Of a DNA stretch of 64,000 nt, positions 9,521-18,509 are shown piece by piece. A model generated the notes under the pieces. That model worked only from the letters and a program-made list of their open reading frames with translations. It did no database searches and was not told the DNA's origin. The stretch is from Novosphingobium sp. 9 (GTDB taxonomy: Bacteria; Pseudomonadota; Alphaproteobacteria; Sphingomonadales; Sphingomonadaceae). The translations under genes and the position numbers were made by a program. The DNA is taken from assembly GCF_025340265.1 (NCBI RefSeq), contig NZ_CP022707.1, forward strand, positions 1,116,501 through 1,180,500, written 5' to 3'. The stretch's first letter is position 1. Each line of letters opens with the position of its first letter.

Positions 9521-10449
9521 CCTCGCTGACGGGCAGCCTCAACCGCCTGCGTGCAGCCGGGGCGGTCGCCGTGCCCACCGCGATGGTCTCGATCTGGGCC
9601 AGCGAAGGCTCGGCGCCGCGTGGGGGCGGGACGCGGATGCTGGTCACGGCAGAGGGACAGGAAGGCACCATCGGCGGCGGGCAGCTGGAATATCGCGCCA
9701 TTGAACAGGCCCGTGCGCTGTTGGCACTGCCGCCGGGGACATGGCGCGTGCAGGACTATCCGCTCGGCCCGCTGCTTGGCCAGTGCTGCGGCGGACGTGT
9801 GCGGTTGCTGGTCGAACATCTCGATCCCGCGGCGCTCGACTGGGTCCAGGACGCCGAGGCAGGCGCGCTGCTGGTGACGCAGCTTTGCGAGGATCGCATC
9901 GAGCGCGGCGCCTTCAAGCGCGAGCGCGCCACGCACCAGTCCGCGCGAGGGGAGCGCCCCGGCGTCGGCACACGGGTTGTCGAGCTGGTGGGTGAGCGGC
10001 CGCGCCCGCTCTACCTGTTCGGTGCAGGCCATGTCGGGCAGGCGATTGCGCGGCACCTGACGGGCCTGCCGATCCAGCTGGCGTGGTTCGATACCCGCCC
10101 CGAACAGGCCCATATCGACGGGGTGACGGTTCTGCCGGTGGAGGAGATCGCCGACTGCGTGGCCGGCGCTCCTGCCGAAGCGGCGGTGGCGATCCTGACG
10201 CACGATCACCCGCTGGACTATCACCTGACGCTGGCGGCATTGAGCCGCGATCCGCTGGCCTTCGTTGGCCTGATCGGCTCGTCCACCAAGATCGCCCGCT
10301 TCCGCTCGCGCCTGCTGGCCGATGGCGTTTCCGAAGATGCGCTGGCGCGCCTCACCGCGCCCATCGGCCTGCCGGGGATCGTCGGCAAGGAGCCCGACGT
10401 GATCGCGATCTCGGTGGTCGCGCAACTGCTGCAATTGAGAAACCGATGA
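9514..10449 (+). CDS. xdhC: XdhC, molybdenum cofactor insertion protein for xanthine dehydrogenase
   Basis: XdhC binds molybdenum cofactor, protects it while it is sulfurated, and hands it to XdhB. The 311-residue protein shows GSAPRGGGTRMLV and EGTIGGGQLEYRA in the N-terminal XdhC/CoxI domain, then LGPLLGQCCGGRVRLL with a paired cysteine. A Rossmann-like C-terminal domain follows (LYLFGAGHVGQAIARHL, VGLIGSSTKIARFRSRL, GLPGIVGKEPDVIAISV). The start chosen is GTG at 9514, overlapping the xdhB stop; no ATG is available nearby. Its stop overlaps the guanine deaminase start by four bases. Confidence 0.93.
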   Translation: MLTSLTGSLNRLRAAGAVAVPTAMVSIWASEGSAPRGGGTRMLVTAEGQEGTIGGGQLEYRAIEQARALLALPPGTWRVQDYPLGPLLGQCCGGRVRLLVEHLDPAALDWVQDAEAGALLVTQLCEDRIERGAFKRERATHQSARGERPGVGTRVVELVGERPRPLYLFGAGHVGQAIARHLTGLPIQLAWFDTRPEQAHIDGVTVLPVEEIADCVAGAPAEAAVAILTHDHPLDYHLTLAALSRDPLAFVGLIGSSTKIARFRSRLLADGVSEDALARLTAPIGLPGIVGKEPDVIAISVVAQLLQLRNR

Positions 10450-11729
10450 CCCTGAAGGCCTTTCGCGGCGAACTGCTGTCCGTCCCTCAAGACCCGCGCG
10501 ACAACCCGGAGGCGGTGCGCCACGATCTCGACGGGCTGCTGGTGGTGGAGAACGGCCTCGTCGTCGCGCGCGGCGCTTATGCCGATCTCGCACCGCGCTT
10601 TGCCGATGTGCCGGTGGACGTGCTCCCCGGCCTCGTTATTCCCGGCATGGTCGATGCCCATGTCCACTATCCGCAGACCGACCGCATCGCCTCGCACGGC
10701 GAACAGCTGCTCGACTGGCTCGACCGGCATATCTTCCCGGCAGAGAAAGCCTTTGCCGAGCGCGCCCATGCCGATGCGGTGGCGGCGTTCTTCCTCGATG
10801 AACTGCTGCGCAACGGCACGACCAGCGCGCTGGTGTTCCCGACCGTCCACGAAGGCTCTGTCGATGCGCTGTTCGAGGCGGCGCTGACTCGCGACATGCG
10901 TATCGTCTCGGGCAAGGTGCTGATGGACCTCGGCCCCGAGGGCCTGTGCGATACCCCCGCCGGCGGACGCGCGGAGAGCGAGGCGCTGATCCGGCGCTGG
11001 CGCGGGCGCGGGCGGCTGGGCTATGCGGTGACGCCGCGTTTCGCGCTGTCGTGCAGCGATGCGCAACTGGCCGAGGCAGGCGCGCTGCTGGCCGCGCACC
11101 CCGATGTGCTGCTGCACACGCACCTGTCGGAAAACCGCCACGAGATCGCCGCCGTCGCCGCGCGGTTCCCCGAAGCGGCAGACTATCTCGACGTCTACGA
11201 CCGCTTCGGTCTGGTCGGTCCGCGTTCGGTCTTCGCGCATGGCGTGCACCTGTCTGAGCGTGCCTGCGGGCACCTGCATGACAGCGGCGCAGGGATCGCG
11301 GTGTGCCCCAGCTCCAACCTGTTCCTGGGTTCGGGGCATTTCGACTTCGGGCAGGCGGCAAGGCACGGGTTTCGCCTGGGCCTTGGCACCGATATCGGCG
11401 CGGGGACTTCGTTCTCCTTGCTTTACACGGCGGGGCTTGCCTATCAGGCGGCACTGGCGCGCGAGGACCGGATGGACCCGTTCCACGCGCTCCATCTGGC
11501 GACGGCGGGCAGCGCCTCGCTCTTGGGCATCGCCGACCGCGTGGGCGCGCTGGCCGAGGGGCAGGAGGCCGACTTCGTGGTGCTCGATCCCGCCGCGACA
11601 CCGCTGATAGCGCGGCGCACTTGCGGCGTCCCTCTTGCGGACCGGCTGTTTGCCATGCAGATTCTGGGCGATGACCGCACGGTCGCCCGTACCTATCTCA
11701 GGGGCCAGCTGGCCCATCAACGACACTGA
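10446..11729 (+). CDS. guaD: Guanine deaminase
   Basis: This 427-residue zinc amidohydrolase converts guanine to xanthine, feeding the XDH just upstream. The metal site is visible as PGMVDAHVHYPQTD near residue 70, followed by LLHTHLSENRHEI, FAHGVHLSE and the aspartate in GLGTDIGAGTSFSLL. CPSSNLFLGSGHFDF is characteristic of guanine deaminases. ATG at 10446 overlaps the xdhC stop. It is the second-last gene of the purine operon, with only 17 bases before the adenine deaminase start. Confidence 0.94.
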   Translation: MTLKAFRGELLSVPQDPRDNPEAVRHDLDGLLVVENGLVVARGAYADLAPRFADVPVDVLPGLVIPGMVDAHVHYPQTDRIASHGEQLLDWLDRHIFPAEKAFAERAHADAVAAFFLDELLRNGTTSALVFPTVHEGSVDALFEAALTRDMRIVSGKVLMDLGPEGLCDTPAGGRAESEALIRRWRGRGRLGYAVTPRFALSCSDAQLAEAGALLAAHPDVLLHTHLSENRHEIAAVAARFPEAADYLDVYDRFGLVGPRSVFAHGVHLSERACGHLHDSGAGIAVCPSSNLFLGSGHFDFGQAARHGFRLGLGTDIGAGTSFSLLYTAGLAYQAALAREDRMDPFHALHLATAGSASLLGIADRVGALAEGQEADFVVLDPAATPLIARRTCGVPLADRLFAMQILGDDRTVARTYLRGQLAHQRH

Positions 11730-11746
11730 TAAAAGACAGATACTCC

Positions 11747-12793
11747 ATGACCATGACCGCCGCATCGACCTTCGTACTGCCCGCCGATCTCGACGCCTTC
11801 ATCGTGGGGCTGCCCAAGGCCGAACTGCACCTGCATATCGAGGGCAGCCTTGAGCCCGAACTGATGTTCGCGCTGGCCGCGCGCAACTCGGTGGCGATCC
11901 CCTATGCCTCGGTGGAAGACGTGCGGGCGGCCTATGCCTTCTCCAACCTGCAGGATTTCCTCGACATCTATTACGCCGGTGCCTCGGTGCTGCTGGTGCG
12001 GCAGGACTTCCACGATCTGGCCATGGCCTATTTCGAGCGCGCCCATGCCGATGGCGTGCGCCATGCCGAACTGATGTTCGACCCGCAGACCCACACCGAT
12101 CGCGGCGTGCCGTTCGCGGACGTGATCGAGGGGCTGCTGTCCGCCATGGCCGAGGCCGAGGCGCGCTTCGGGATCACATCGGCGCTGATCCTCTCGTTCC
12201 TGCGTCACCTCTCGGAAGAGGCGGCGTTCGAGACGCTGGCGATGGCCGAGCCGTGGCTGGACAGGATCGCTGCGGTGGGCCTCGATTCCTCCGAAGTCGG
12301 CCATCCGCCCGCCAAGTTCGAGCGCGTGTTCGCCGCCGCGCGCGCCAAGGGTCTGAAGATCACCGCGCACGCGGGCGAGGAAGGCCCGCCCGCCTATGTC
12401 CACGAAGCGCTCGACCTCCTGAACGTCGACCGGATCGATCACGGTAATCGCGCGCTGGAGGACGAGGCGCTGGTGGCGCGGCTGGTGGCGGAGGAGATGA
12501 CCCTGACGGTCTGCCCGCTGTCGAACCACAAGCTGTGCGTGGTCGATGATCTTGCCGATCACCCGCTCGACCGGATGCTGGCGCTAGGCCTGAAAGCCAC
12601 GATCAATTCCGACGATCCGGCCTATTTCGGCGGCTACGTGGCGGATAACTACCGCGCGGTGGCGGCAGCGCGCGGCCTCTCGCGCGAGGCGCTGGCGACG
12701 TGTGCGCGCCACTCGTTCACGGGATCGTTCCTGCCCGAGGCGGCGGTGGCAAAGCACCTCGCCGCCATCGAGGCGTTTGTGCCGGAAAGCTGA
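11747..12793 (+). CDS. Adenine deaminase (adenosine-deaminase-like type)
   Basis: The 348-residue enzyme belongs to the adenosine/AMP deaminase superfamily. The zinc site motif KAELHLHIEGSLEPELMF is near residue 24, with HAGEEGPP, DRIDHG and NSDDPAYFGGYV later. Several segments match the adenine-deaminase subgroup known from Pseudomonas rather than true adenosine deaminases: YAFSNLQDFLDIYYAGAS, DPQTHTDRGVPF, LILSFLRHLSEE, GLDSSEVGHPPAKF and CPLSNHKLCVV. It would convert adenine to hypoxanthine, which XDH then oxidises. Generic annotation would call it adenosine deaminase. Its stop lies three bases from the end of the convergent phosphoribosyltransferase gene. Confidence 0.85.
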   Translation: MTMTAASTFVLPADLDAFIVGLPKAELHLHIEGSLEPELMFALAARNSVAIPYASVEDVRAAYAFSNLQDFLDIYYAGASVLLVRQDFHDLAMAYFERAHADGVRHAELMFDPQTHTDRGVPFADVIEGLLSAMAEAEARFGITSALILSFLRHLSEEAAFETLAMAEPWLDRIAAVGLDSSEVGHPPAKFERVFAAARAKGLKITAHAGEEGPPAYVHEALDLLNVDRIDHGNRALEDEALVARLVAEEMTLTVCPLSNHKLCVVDDLADHPLDRMLALGLKATINSDDPAYFGGYVADNYRAVAAARGLSREALATCARHSFTGSFLPEAAVAKHLAAIEAFVPES

Positions 12794-12796
12794 GTT

Positions 12797-13327
12797 TCAA
12801 CCCAGCCGTTCGGGCACCGAGCGCGCCTCTTCGACGATGGCATCGCGGGTGCCCACCGATTCCCAGGGGAACACGAACCAGCGCTTGTCCTCGTCGCGGT
12901 CGATCTCCTCACCCCACAGGTCTACCGTGGCGCGCGAGCGGGTGTTGTTGAGCACGACCGCGAAGCGCAGGTTGTCGGCATTGCAGCCCGCCCCGCTCAG
13001 CAGTTCGCGGATGTAGAGGATGGTGCCGCCCGAATCGTTGATATCGTCAACGAACAGCAGGCGCTTGCCCTCGCCGCTCATCCCCGCGACCTTGCCCAGC
13101 AGTTCGTCGGCGAAGCCGGGAACCTTGGCGGAATGGTCGATCGAGAGCATCGGCAGTTCGAGGCCGTGCGAGATGTAGACCGCCGGAACCAGCCCGCCGC
13201 GTCCCACGCCGATCACGAAATCGGGCTTCCAGCTGTCGGCGGCGATCCGCGCGGACAGTTCGCGCACGCGCGACAGGAAGCTGTCGTAGTCGATGTAGTG
13301 GAGCTGGGGCTCGGGGGTCTGCGTCAT
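12797..13327 (-). CDS. Purine phosphoribosyltransferase (xanthine/hypoxanthine/guanine type)
   Basis: This 176-residue type I phosphoribosyltransferase has the PRPP-binding loop LFVDDINDSGGTI near residue 97 and the PPi loop FVIGVGRGGLVPAVYIS near residue 38. It probably salvages xanthine, hypoxanthine or guanine to the nucleotide, opposing the degradative operon that converges on it. The start is the ATG whose complement ends at 13327 (MTQTPEPQLHYIDYDSF); the longer upstream frame is low-complexity shadow. The exact base specificity cannot be read from sequence. It is transcribed in the same direction as the LysR gene 91 bases upstream. Confidence 0.82.
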   Translation of the reverse strand: MTQTPEPQLHYIDYDSFLSRVRELSARIAADSWKPDFVIGVGRGGLVPAVYISHGLELPMLSIDHSAKVPGFADELLGKVAGMSGEGKRLLFVDDINDSGGTILYIRELLSGAGCNADNLRFAVVLNNTRSRATVDLWGEEIDRDEDKRWFVFPWESVGTRDAIVEEARSVPERLG

Positions 13328-13418
13328 GGTGTGCGAATCCGGTACAAGGGCGTGTTGTCGAAGGCTCCGATTACCGCCTGCATGCGTTATGAGCAATCCG
13401 CGCCGGATTGCGGGAGGA

Positions 13419-14354
13419 TCAGGCCGCTTCCATCGGGCGGTGCGAGGCGGGATAGGCGAGGCGGGCAAAGCCGGTCTCGATCTCGGCCAGCGCCATCGCC
13501 GCGGCGTGCGAGGGCGTGCGGGCACTGGCGGTACACAGCGCCAGCGTCATCGGGCGCAGCACCGGGTCCGAGATCGGCGTGAACGCCAGTTCGCCGCGCT
13601 GGACCTCTGACATCACGTCGAGCGAGGTCAGCACGCCGACGCCAAGGCCCTGCCGGATCATCGAGATCAGCATCTGGATATTGTCCGAGCTGGCGCGCTG
13701 GTCCAGCTCGGCGCGGGTCGCCCCCGCCAGCACCGCGATCTGCTGGCTGACCGCGAGCGGCGCGGCGGGCATGACCAGCGGCATGCCGGTACAGGCGGAA
13801 AAGCGCGCCTCGTCGCGGCCCGCCAGCGGATGATCGGGCAGCGTCACGAAACCGAGGCCGATCTCCACGAAGGCGCGCACCTGCAGGTCGCGATAGCTGT
13901 CAGGCTCGAACAGGATGCCGAAATCGACTTCGCCGCTGGCGACCGCGCGGCGCACGCCGTCGTTCTCGGCCACTTTCACGCCAAGGGTAATGCCGGGATA
14001 GCGATCCTGCACCGACTGGATCGCGGCGGGCACCGCGCCCTTGGTCAGCGCATCGATCACCGCGATATCGACATGGCCGCGTTTGAGCCCGCGCAAGTCC
14101 TCCATCTGGGCGCGCACGTCGAGCATGTTCTTCTGCCAGCGTCCGCCCGCCGCCATCATGATCTCGCCCGCCGCCGTCAGCCTGAGGCCCGTGGGCAGGC
14201 GCTCGAACAGCGGCATGCCGATCTGCGCCTCGACGTTGAGGATCTGCCGGTCGATCGCCGAGGCCGAAACGTTCAGCTCGTCGGCGGCCTTGCGGATCGA
14301 GCCGAGCCGGCCGACCGCCATGAAATAACGCAGGAAACGCGAGAACGCGGGCAT
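13419..14354 (-). CDS. LysR-family transcriptional regulator, probable purine regulator
   Basis: The 311-residue protein has an N-terminal winged helix-turn-helix (FLRYFMAVGRLGSIRKAAD, then NVSASAIDRQI) and a C-terminal type 2 periplasmic-binding-like effector domain (HVDIAVIDALTKGAVPA onward). The first helices are slightly unusual for LysR, with MAVGRLGSIRKAAD in place of the common VAEEGSFTRAA pattern. It is divergent from the TonB receptor and sits inside the purine island, so a purine intermediate is a plausible effector. A 24-bp inverted repeat just upstream (14378-14401) is a candidate binding site. Confidence 0.88.
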   Translation of the reverse strand: MPAFSRFLRYFMAVGRLGSIRKAADELNVSASAIDRQILNVEAQIGMPLFERLPTGLRLTAAGEIMMAAGGRWQKNMLDVRAQMEDLRGLKRGHVDIAVIDALTKGAVPAAIQSVQDRYPGITLGVKVAENDGVRRAVASGEVDFGILFEPDSYRDLQVRAFVEIGLGFVTLPDHPLAGRDEARFSACTGMPLVMPAAPLAVSQQIAVLAGATRAELDQRASSDNIQMLISMIRQGLGVGVLTSLDVMSEVQRGELAFTPISDPVLRPMTLALCTASARTPSHAAAMALAEIETGFARLAYPASHRPMEAA

Positions 14355-14377
14355 CTGGGAAGGGTGCTCTCATTTTT

Positions 14378-14401
14378 GCAATGATGTGTCGGATTCATTG
14401 C
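14378..14401. promoter_or_regulatory. Inverted repeat upstream of LysR gene, candidate operator
   Basis: A perfect 7-bp inverted repeat, GCAATGA-N10-TCATTGC, begins 23 bases upstream of the LysR start codon. Size, symmetry and position fit a LysR-type binding site in a divergent promoter region. The rest of the 336-base gap to the TonB receptor gene (14402-14690) shows no further gene. A GGAAAG at about 14684 is the likely ribosome site for the receptor. Confidence 0.55.
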
Positions 14402-14690
14402 GTTTGCGGGCAACAAGTCAAGCCCATAGTCTCCGTTTTCAGAATGAAAATAAGGCCGTCTGGCGCAGAGCCGTTTCCGGAAGGAGGCTCTCACGCAAGG
14501 CGGCTGAGCGCGCGCACGCAAGGTCGATCAAGATGTCGATCCGGCCCCGTGCGGCACAGGGAAGACCGGCGACCGGCGGCGTCAGACCGCAAGGGGCCGG
14601 GGCATCGGGATGGGGTGTCGGACAGGCGCGATTGACGATGGGGCTCGTGGGAAAACCGTCCTGTCGCCTCACATGGGGGTTTGGAAAGTT

Positions 14691-17264
14691 ATGGTGAAGC
14701 TTGGGTTTGCGCCGTCGCGTCGCGGCGCGCTGGGTCTTGTCGCGGCAATGCTGGCCGGTACGGCACTGTCGACGCCCGCGCTGGCGGAAGAGGCAGGTGT
14801 TGCGGGCGGGAACGCGCCGGTATCGTCGGATGCAGCTACTGCGGCTGCCGTGGCGGTCACAGCGGCGCCCGCGCCCGCCGCTCCCCCTCCTGCCGACGAC
14901 GACAGCAGCGATGGCAAGGAGATCATCGTCAAGGGCTCGCTCGGCGCGCTGCCCACCATCGCCGTCAGTTCGGTGTTCGGCTTCAACAAGACCATCGCCG
15001 AAACGCCGCGCTCGGTCTCCAGCGTCACGTCCGAGCAGATGGAGCGCTTCGGCATCACCCAGATCTACGATCTCGTGTCGCAGGCGCCGGGTATCTTCAC
15101 CAGCTCGTTCTTCGGCACCGGCGGCGCGCTCGACATTCGCGGCGCGCCTTCGGACGTCTATTTCCGCGGCATGCTGCGGCTCGACAATCCAGGCAACTAT
15201 TCCACCCCGATCGGCGCGGCGGAGCGTATCGACATCGTGCGCGGCCCGGCCTCGGTGATTTATGGCCCGTCGAAGATCGGCGGCTACATGAACTTCATCC
15301 CCAAGACCGCGCGCGAGGCCAACGGCGATTATTCGGACGATACCACCGGGTTCGTCAGCTACGACGGCGGCAGCTGGAGCCGCAACGTGATGAAGGCCAA
15401 CGTCACCGGCCCCGGCAAGATCGGCGACCACGAATTCGGCTACAGCATCTACGGCGAAGTCGAGCATTCGGGCAGCTATTACAACAACGTGTTCACCCAT
15501 AACGCGCTGTTCTCGGCCTCGTTCGATACCGACATCACCTCGAACCTGCGCACTGAATTCGGCGCGATGTACCAGAAGTACAACTCGGTGCAGAACAGCG
15601 GCTGGAACCGCGTGACGCAGGATCTGGTCGACCACGGCACCTACATCACCGGAGAGGGCACCCAGCTCGACACCAGCGGCGACGGCAAGATCAGCCGCGA
15701 GGAAGCCGCAGCCGCCAACGGCGGGGCGGGCCTGACGTTCTACGGCAGCTATGCCTGCGGCGGTGACGATACCTCGGCGGGCTACAGCAATGCCTGCCTC
15801 CTCGCCAATCCCGACCTCAACCTGCAGAACGCGGGCACCACCCATATCAGCGGCAAGCAGACGCTGACCGGCCAGGACGACCGGCTCAACAACCGTCAGA
15901 AGACCGCTTATTTCGACCTGATCTGGACCGGGGCAGGCAACCTCCAGATCACCAACAAGATGTTCTACGACGGCGGCAAGAACCTGAACGAGAACGCCTA
16001 TGGGTTCGCGCAGGCGTTCAACTCCTACGTCATGGAAGACAAGCTGGTGATCTCCGACCGGTTCGACACCAAGGCCGCCAAGATCTCGCTCCAGCTCTCG
16101 CCCTCGGTGCGCTACACCCACTTCCATTTCGCCGACGATTACGGTGTCGAGCTGTGGAACCGTCCCGACATCACCGTGGGCTACGATGCCACTTCGACCC
16201 GCCTGCTGGCGACCGAGTGCGACTGCGACTATTCCGACTACGTGATCGGCCACTATACCGATTACGGCATCGCCGGACTTGTCGATCTCGACTTCAACAT
16301 GGGCCTCGATGTGATCGGCGGCATCCGGTATGACAGCGTTCACGCCAAGTCGACCGCGATCCTGTCCAAGTACGCGCCGGGCGACATCGCGGGTAACGTG
16401 GGCGACTACGGCGATGACATGACGCCCAGCGAATCCGGCACCGAGGGCGGCGTCTCGTGGAACGTCAGCGTTTCGTACAAGACGCCGGTCGGCCTGATCC
16501 CCTACTTCACCATCTCGCGCCAGAGCACGGTGGTGGCGGGCGAGGGCTCCGAACTCTACCTCGCCAACATCAAGAACGGCGCGGTGCTCGGCAAGTCCAA
16601 GCTGATGGAAGGCGGCCTGAAGGGCGAATTCCTCGACAAGAAGCTCTATGCGGCGGTCTCCGTCTACAAGCAGCAGCGCACGGCGGCGGCGGCGGAAAGT
16701 TCGCTGACCAACCAGATCCTCCAGACCAAGGGCATCGAGGCGGAAATGCGCTGGGCGGTGGATCGCCACCTGCTCGTCACCGGCGCCTTCACGCACATGA
16801 AGGTCTACAACATCGGCGCGTACAACGCCGGATACTACTTCAACTACTTCGGCGCCGAAGACATGATCGCCGCAGGGGCTGACCCGGCGCTCAGCTTCGG
16901 CGGGTCGGAGTTCGGCAATGTCTATATGCCCACCAAGGGCAAGGCGCGCCGTCCGGGCGAGCCGACCAACGTGGCCTCGGCGACGGCGACCTATGCCTTC
17001 GACAACGGCATCGCGATCAACGGCGATCTCAGCCATGTTGACTCGGTCTATGCCGACTATGCGCAGAACATCAAGCTGCCTGCCTACTGGCTGCTCAACC
17101 TCGGCGCCTCGTACACCACCGGGCCGTGGCTGTTCCGCGCGGTGGTGAAGAACGTCAACAACGCACGCTATTTCCGGGCGGGCGGTCAGGATCTGTTCGG
17201 TGCGGATATCGTGCTGCCGCAGCTGCCGCGCAGCTGGCAGGCGACGATCGAATACAAGTTCTGA
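14691..17264 (+). CDS. TonB-dependent outer-membrane receptor, probable purine/nucleoside uptake
   Basis: The 857-residue protein has a signal peptide (MVKLGFAPSRRGALG with ALSTPALA cleavage). A low-complexity Ala/Pro stretch follows, then a plug domain (ETPRSVSSVTSEQMERFGI, YDLVSQAPGIF, IDIVRGPASVIYGPSKIGG) and a beta barrel ending in ATIEYKF with C-terminal Phe. The plug resembles siderophore-type receptors, so iron-chelate uptake is an alternative. The two genes downstream encode a periplasmic purine-nucleoside protein and an NCS2 permease, which argues for purine import. A canonical EF-hand loop (DTSGDGKISREE, 15669-15704) lies in an extended loop. ATG 14691 was chosen over 14673 because it gives a clean signal peptide. 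Confidence 0.88.
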   Translation: MVKLGFAPSRRGALGLVAAMLAGTALSTPALAEEAGVAGGNAPVSSDAATAAAVAVTAAPAPAAPPPADDDSSDGKEIIVKGSLGALPTIAVSSVFGFNKTIAETPRSVSSVTSEQMERFGITQIYDLVSQAPGIFTSSFFGTGGALDIRGAPSDVYFRGMLRLDNPGNYSTPIGAAERIDIVRGPASVIYGPSKIGGYMNFIPKTAREANGDYSDDTTGFVSYDGGSWSRNVMKANVTGPGKIGDHEFGYSIYGEVEHSGSYYNNVFTHNALFSASFDTDITSNLRTEFGAMYQKYNSVQNSGWNRVTQDLVDHGTYITGEGTQLDTSGDGKISREEAAAANGGAGLTFYGSYACGGDDTSAGYSNACLLANPDLNLQNAGTTHISGKQTLTGQDDRLNNRQKTAYFDLIWTGAGNLQITNKMFYDGGKNLNENAYGFAQAFNSYVMEDKLVISDRFDTKAAKISLQLSPSVRYTHFHFADDYGVELWNRPDITVGYDATSTRLLATECDCDYSDYVIGHYTDYGIAGLVDLDFNMGLDVIGGIRYDSVHAKSTAILSKYAPGDIAGNVGDYGDDMTPSESGTEGGVSWNVSVSYKTPVGLIPYFTISRQSTVVAGEGSELYLANIKNGAVLGKSKLMEGGLKGEFLDKKLYAAVSVYKQQRTAAAAESSLTNQILQTKGIEAEMRWAVDRHLLVTGAFTHMKVYNIGAYNAGYYFNYFGAEDMIAAGADPALSFGGSEFGNVYMPTKGKARRPGEPTNVASATATYAFDNGIAINGDLSHVDSVYADYAQNIKLPAYWLLNLGASYTTGPWLFRAVVKNVNNARYFRAGGQDLFGADIVLPQLPRSWQATIEYKF

Positions 17265-17270
17265 TGCAAC

Positions 17271-17308
17271 CGGACCGGGCAGGGTGGGGGATCATCCTGC
17301 CCGATCCG
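17271..17308 (+). terminator. Hairpin after TonB receptor gene, no U-tract
   Basis: CGGACCGGGCAGG and CCTGCCCGATCCG pair over 13 positions with one mismatch around a 12-base loop. No run of T follows. It may protect the receptor mRNA or reduce read-through into the purine permease gene. Confidence 0.45.
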
Positions 17309-17336
17309 TTGAAGACTTCGAAAACGCTGAAGACGA

Positions 17337-18509
17337 ATGACAAAGGTTGATTGGATGCGCCCTTCGCGGCTTGCCTCGTTGCTGTTTCCCGTTCTGCTGA
17401 CCCTGTGCGGCACGGCTTATGCCGCCGAGCCGGACTTCTCCGTAACCCCTTCCGCCGACAGCATTGCCCGCGCGCAGGCGCAGATCGCGGGTTGCCCGCC
17501 GGGTGGCAACTGCACCGCGCCGCTGCCGGTCAAGGTCGTCATCATCTCGCTGTTCGAGATCGGGCAGGATACCGGCGACACGCCCGGCGAGTTCCAGCTG
17601 TGGCGCACCCGCCGCCATCTCGATATGGCGATCCCGTTTCCGCAGGGGTTCCATGACCTTGCCTATAATCCGCAAACGCAGGTGCTGGCGGTGCTGACCG
17701 GTATCGGCACGGCGCGCTCGTCCAATGCGCTGACGGCGCTGGCGCTCGACCAGCGGCTCGACCTCAGCCATGCCTACTTCCTGCTGGCAGGCATTGCCGG
17801 GATCGACCCGGAAGATGCCTCGGTCGGGTCCGCCGCCTGGGCGCGCTATCTGGTCGACGGTGATCTGGCGCACGAGATCGATCCGCGCGAAGTGCCCAAG
17901 GGCTGGAAGACCGGCTACTTCCCGCGCGACGGCAAGGGGCCGGGCGATCCGGTGGTGCCCAAGCCCGATGGCGAGCTGTTCACGCTCAATCCCGCGCTGG
18001 TCGGCTGGGCCTATGGCCTGACCAGGGAAATGAAGCTGCCCGACGATCCGGTGCTGGCGGCGGAGCGCAAGCGTTATGCCGCCTATCCCATGGCGCAGAA
18101 GCCGCCCTTCGTGCTGGTGGGCGATCAGCTTTCGGCGATGACCTTCTGGCACGGCAAGCTGCTGAACGACTGGGCCAACGACTGGGTCCACTACTGGACG
18201 CAAGGGAAAGGCAATTTCGTGACCGCCGCGATGGAAGATACCGGCGTTGCGCAGGCGATGACGTTCGCCACGCGCACGGGCCGCGTCGATTACAACCGGC
18301 TGATGGTGCTGCGCGCAGGCTCCAACCACACGGTGCCGCCGCCGGGCGTCTCGGCCTACGACAACCTGATGGCCGAGAACGCGCACTACACCGGCCTGAC
18401 GGAATCGGTCGAGAACCTCTACCGCGTCGGCTCGGTGGTGGTGGACGAGCTGCTCGGCCACTGGGACCGATACGGCACCGAAACGCCCGGCGGAGAACCT
18501 GCACGATGA
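17337..18509 (+). CDS. Purine nucleoside permease family (NUP) secreted protein
   Basis: This 390-residue protein resembles the NUP family, which was named from yeast nucleoside permease but has a nucleoside-phosphorylase-like fold. It has a signal peptide (RLASLLFPVLLTLCGTAYA). Family features are KVVIISLFEIGQDTGDTPGE, VLTGIGTARSSNALTALAL, FLLAGIAGIDPEDASVGSAAW and MEDTGVAQAMTF. It probably acts in the periplasm on purine nucleosides, binding them or releasing the base. ATG at 17337 or 17355 could be used; both leave the signal peptide intact. The stop overlaps the NCS2 permease start by four bases, so the two are translated together. Confidence 0.85.
   Translation: MTKVDWMRPSRLASLLFPVLLTLCGTAYAAEPDFSVTPSADSIARAQAQIAGCPPGGNCTAPLPVKVVIISLFEIGQDTGDTPGEFQLWRTRRHLDMAIPFPQGFHDLAYNPQTQVLAVLTGIGTARSSNALTALALDQRLDLSHAYFLLAGIAGIDPEDASVGSAAWARYLVDGDLAHEIDPREVPKGWKTGYFPRDGKGPGDPVVPKPDGELFTLNPALVGWAYGLTREMKLPDDPVLAAERKRYAAYPMAQKPPFVLVGDQLSAMTFWHGKLLNDWANDWVHYWTQGKGNFVTAAMEDTGVAQAMTFATRTGRVDYNRLMVLRAGSNHTVPPPGVSAYDNLMAENAHYTGLTESVENLYRVGSVVVDELLGHWDRYGTETPGGEPAR

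Noticed and set aside
14439..17036. Reverse frame of 865 codons opposite the TonB receptor
   Set aside because: The forward strand has a signal peptide, plug and barrel end. The reverse product has no domain features.
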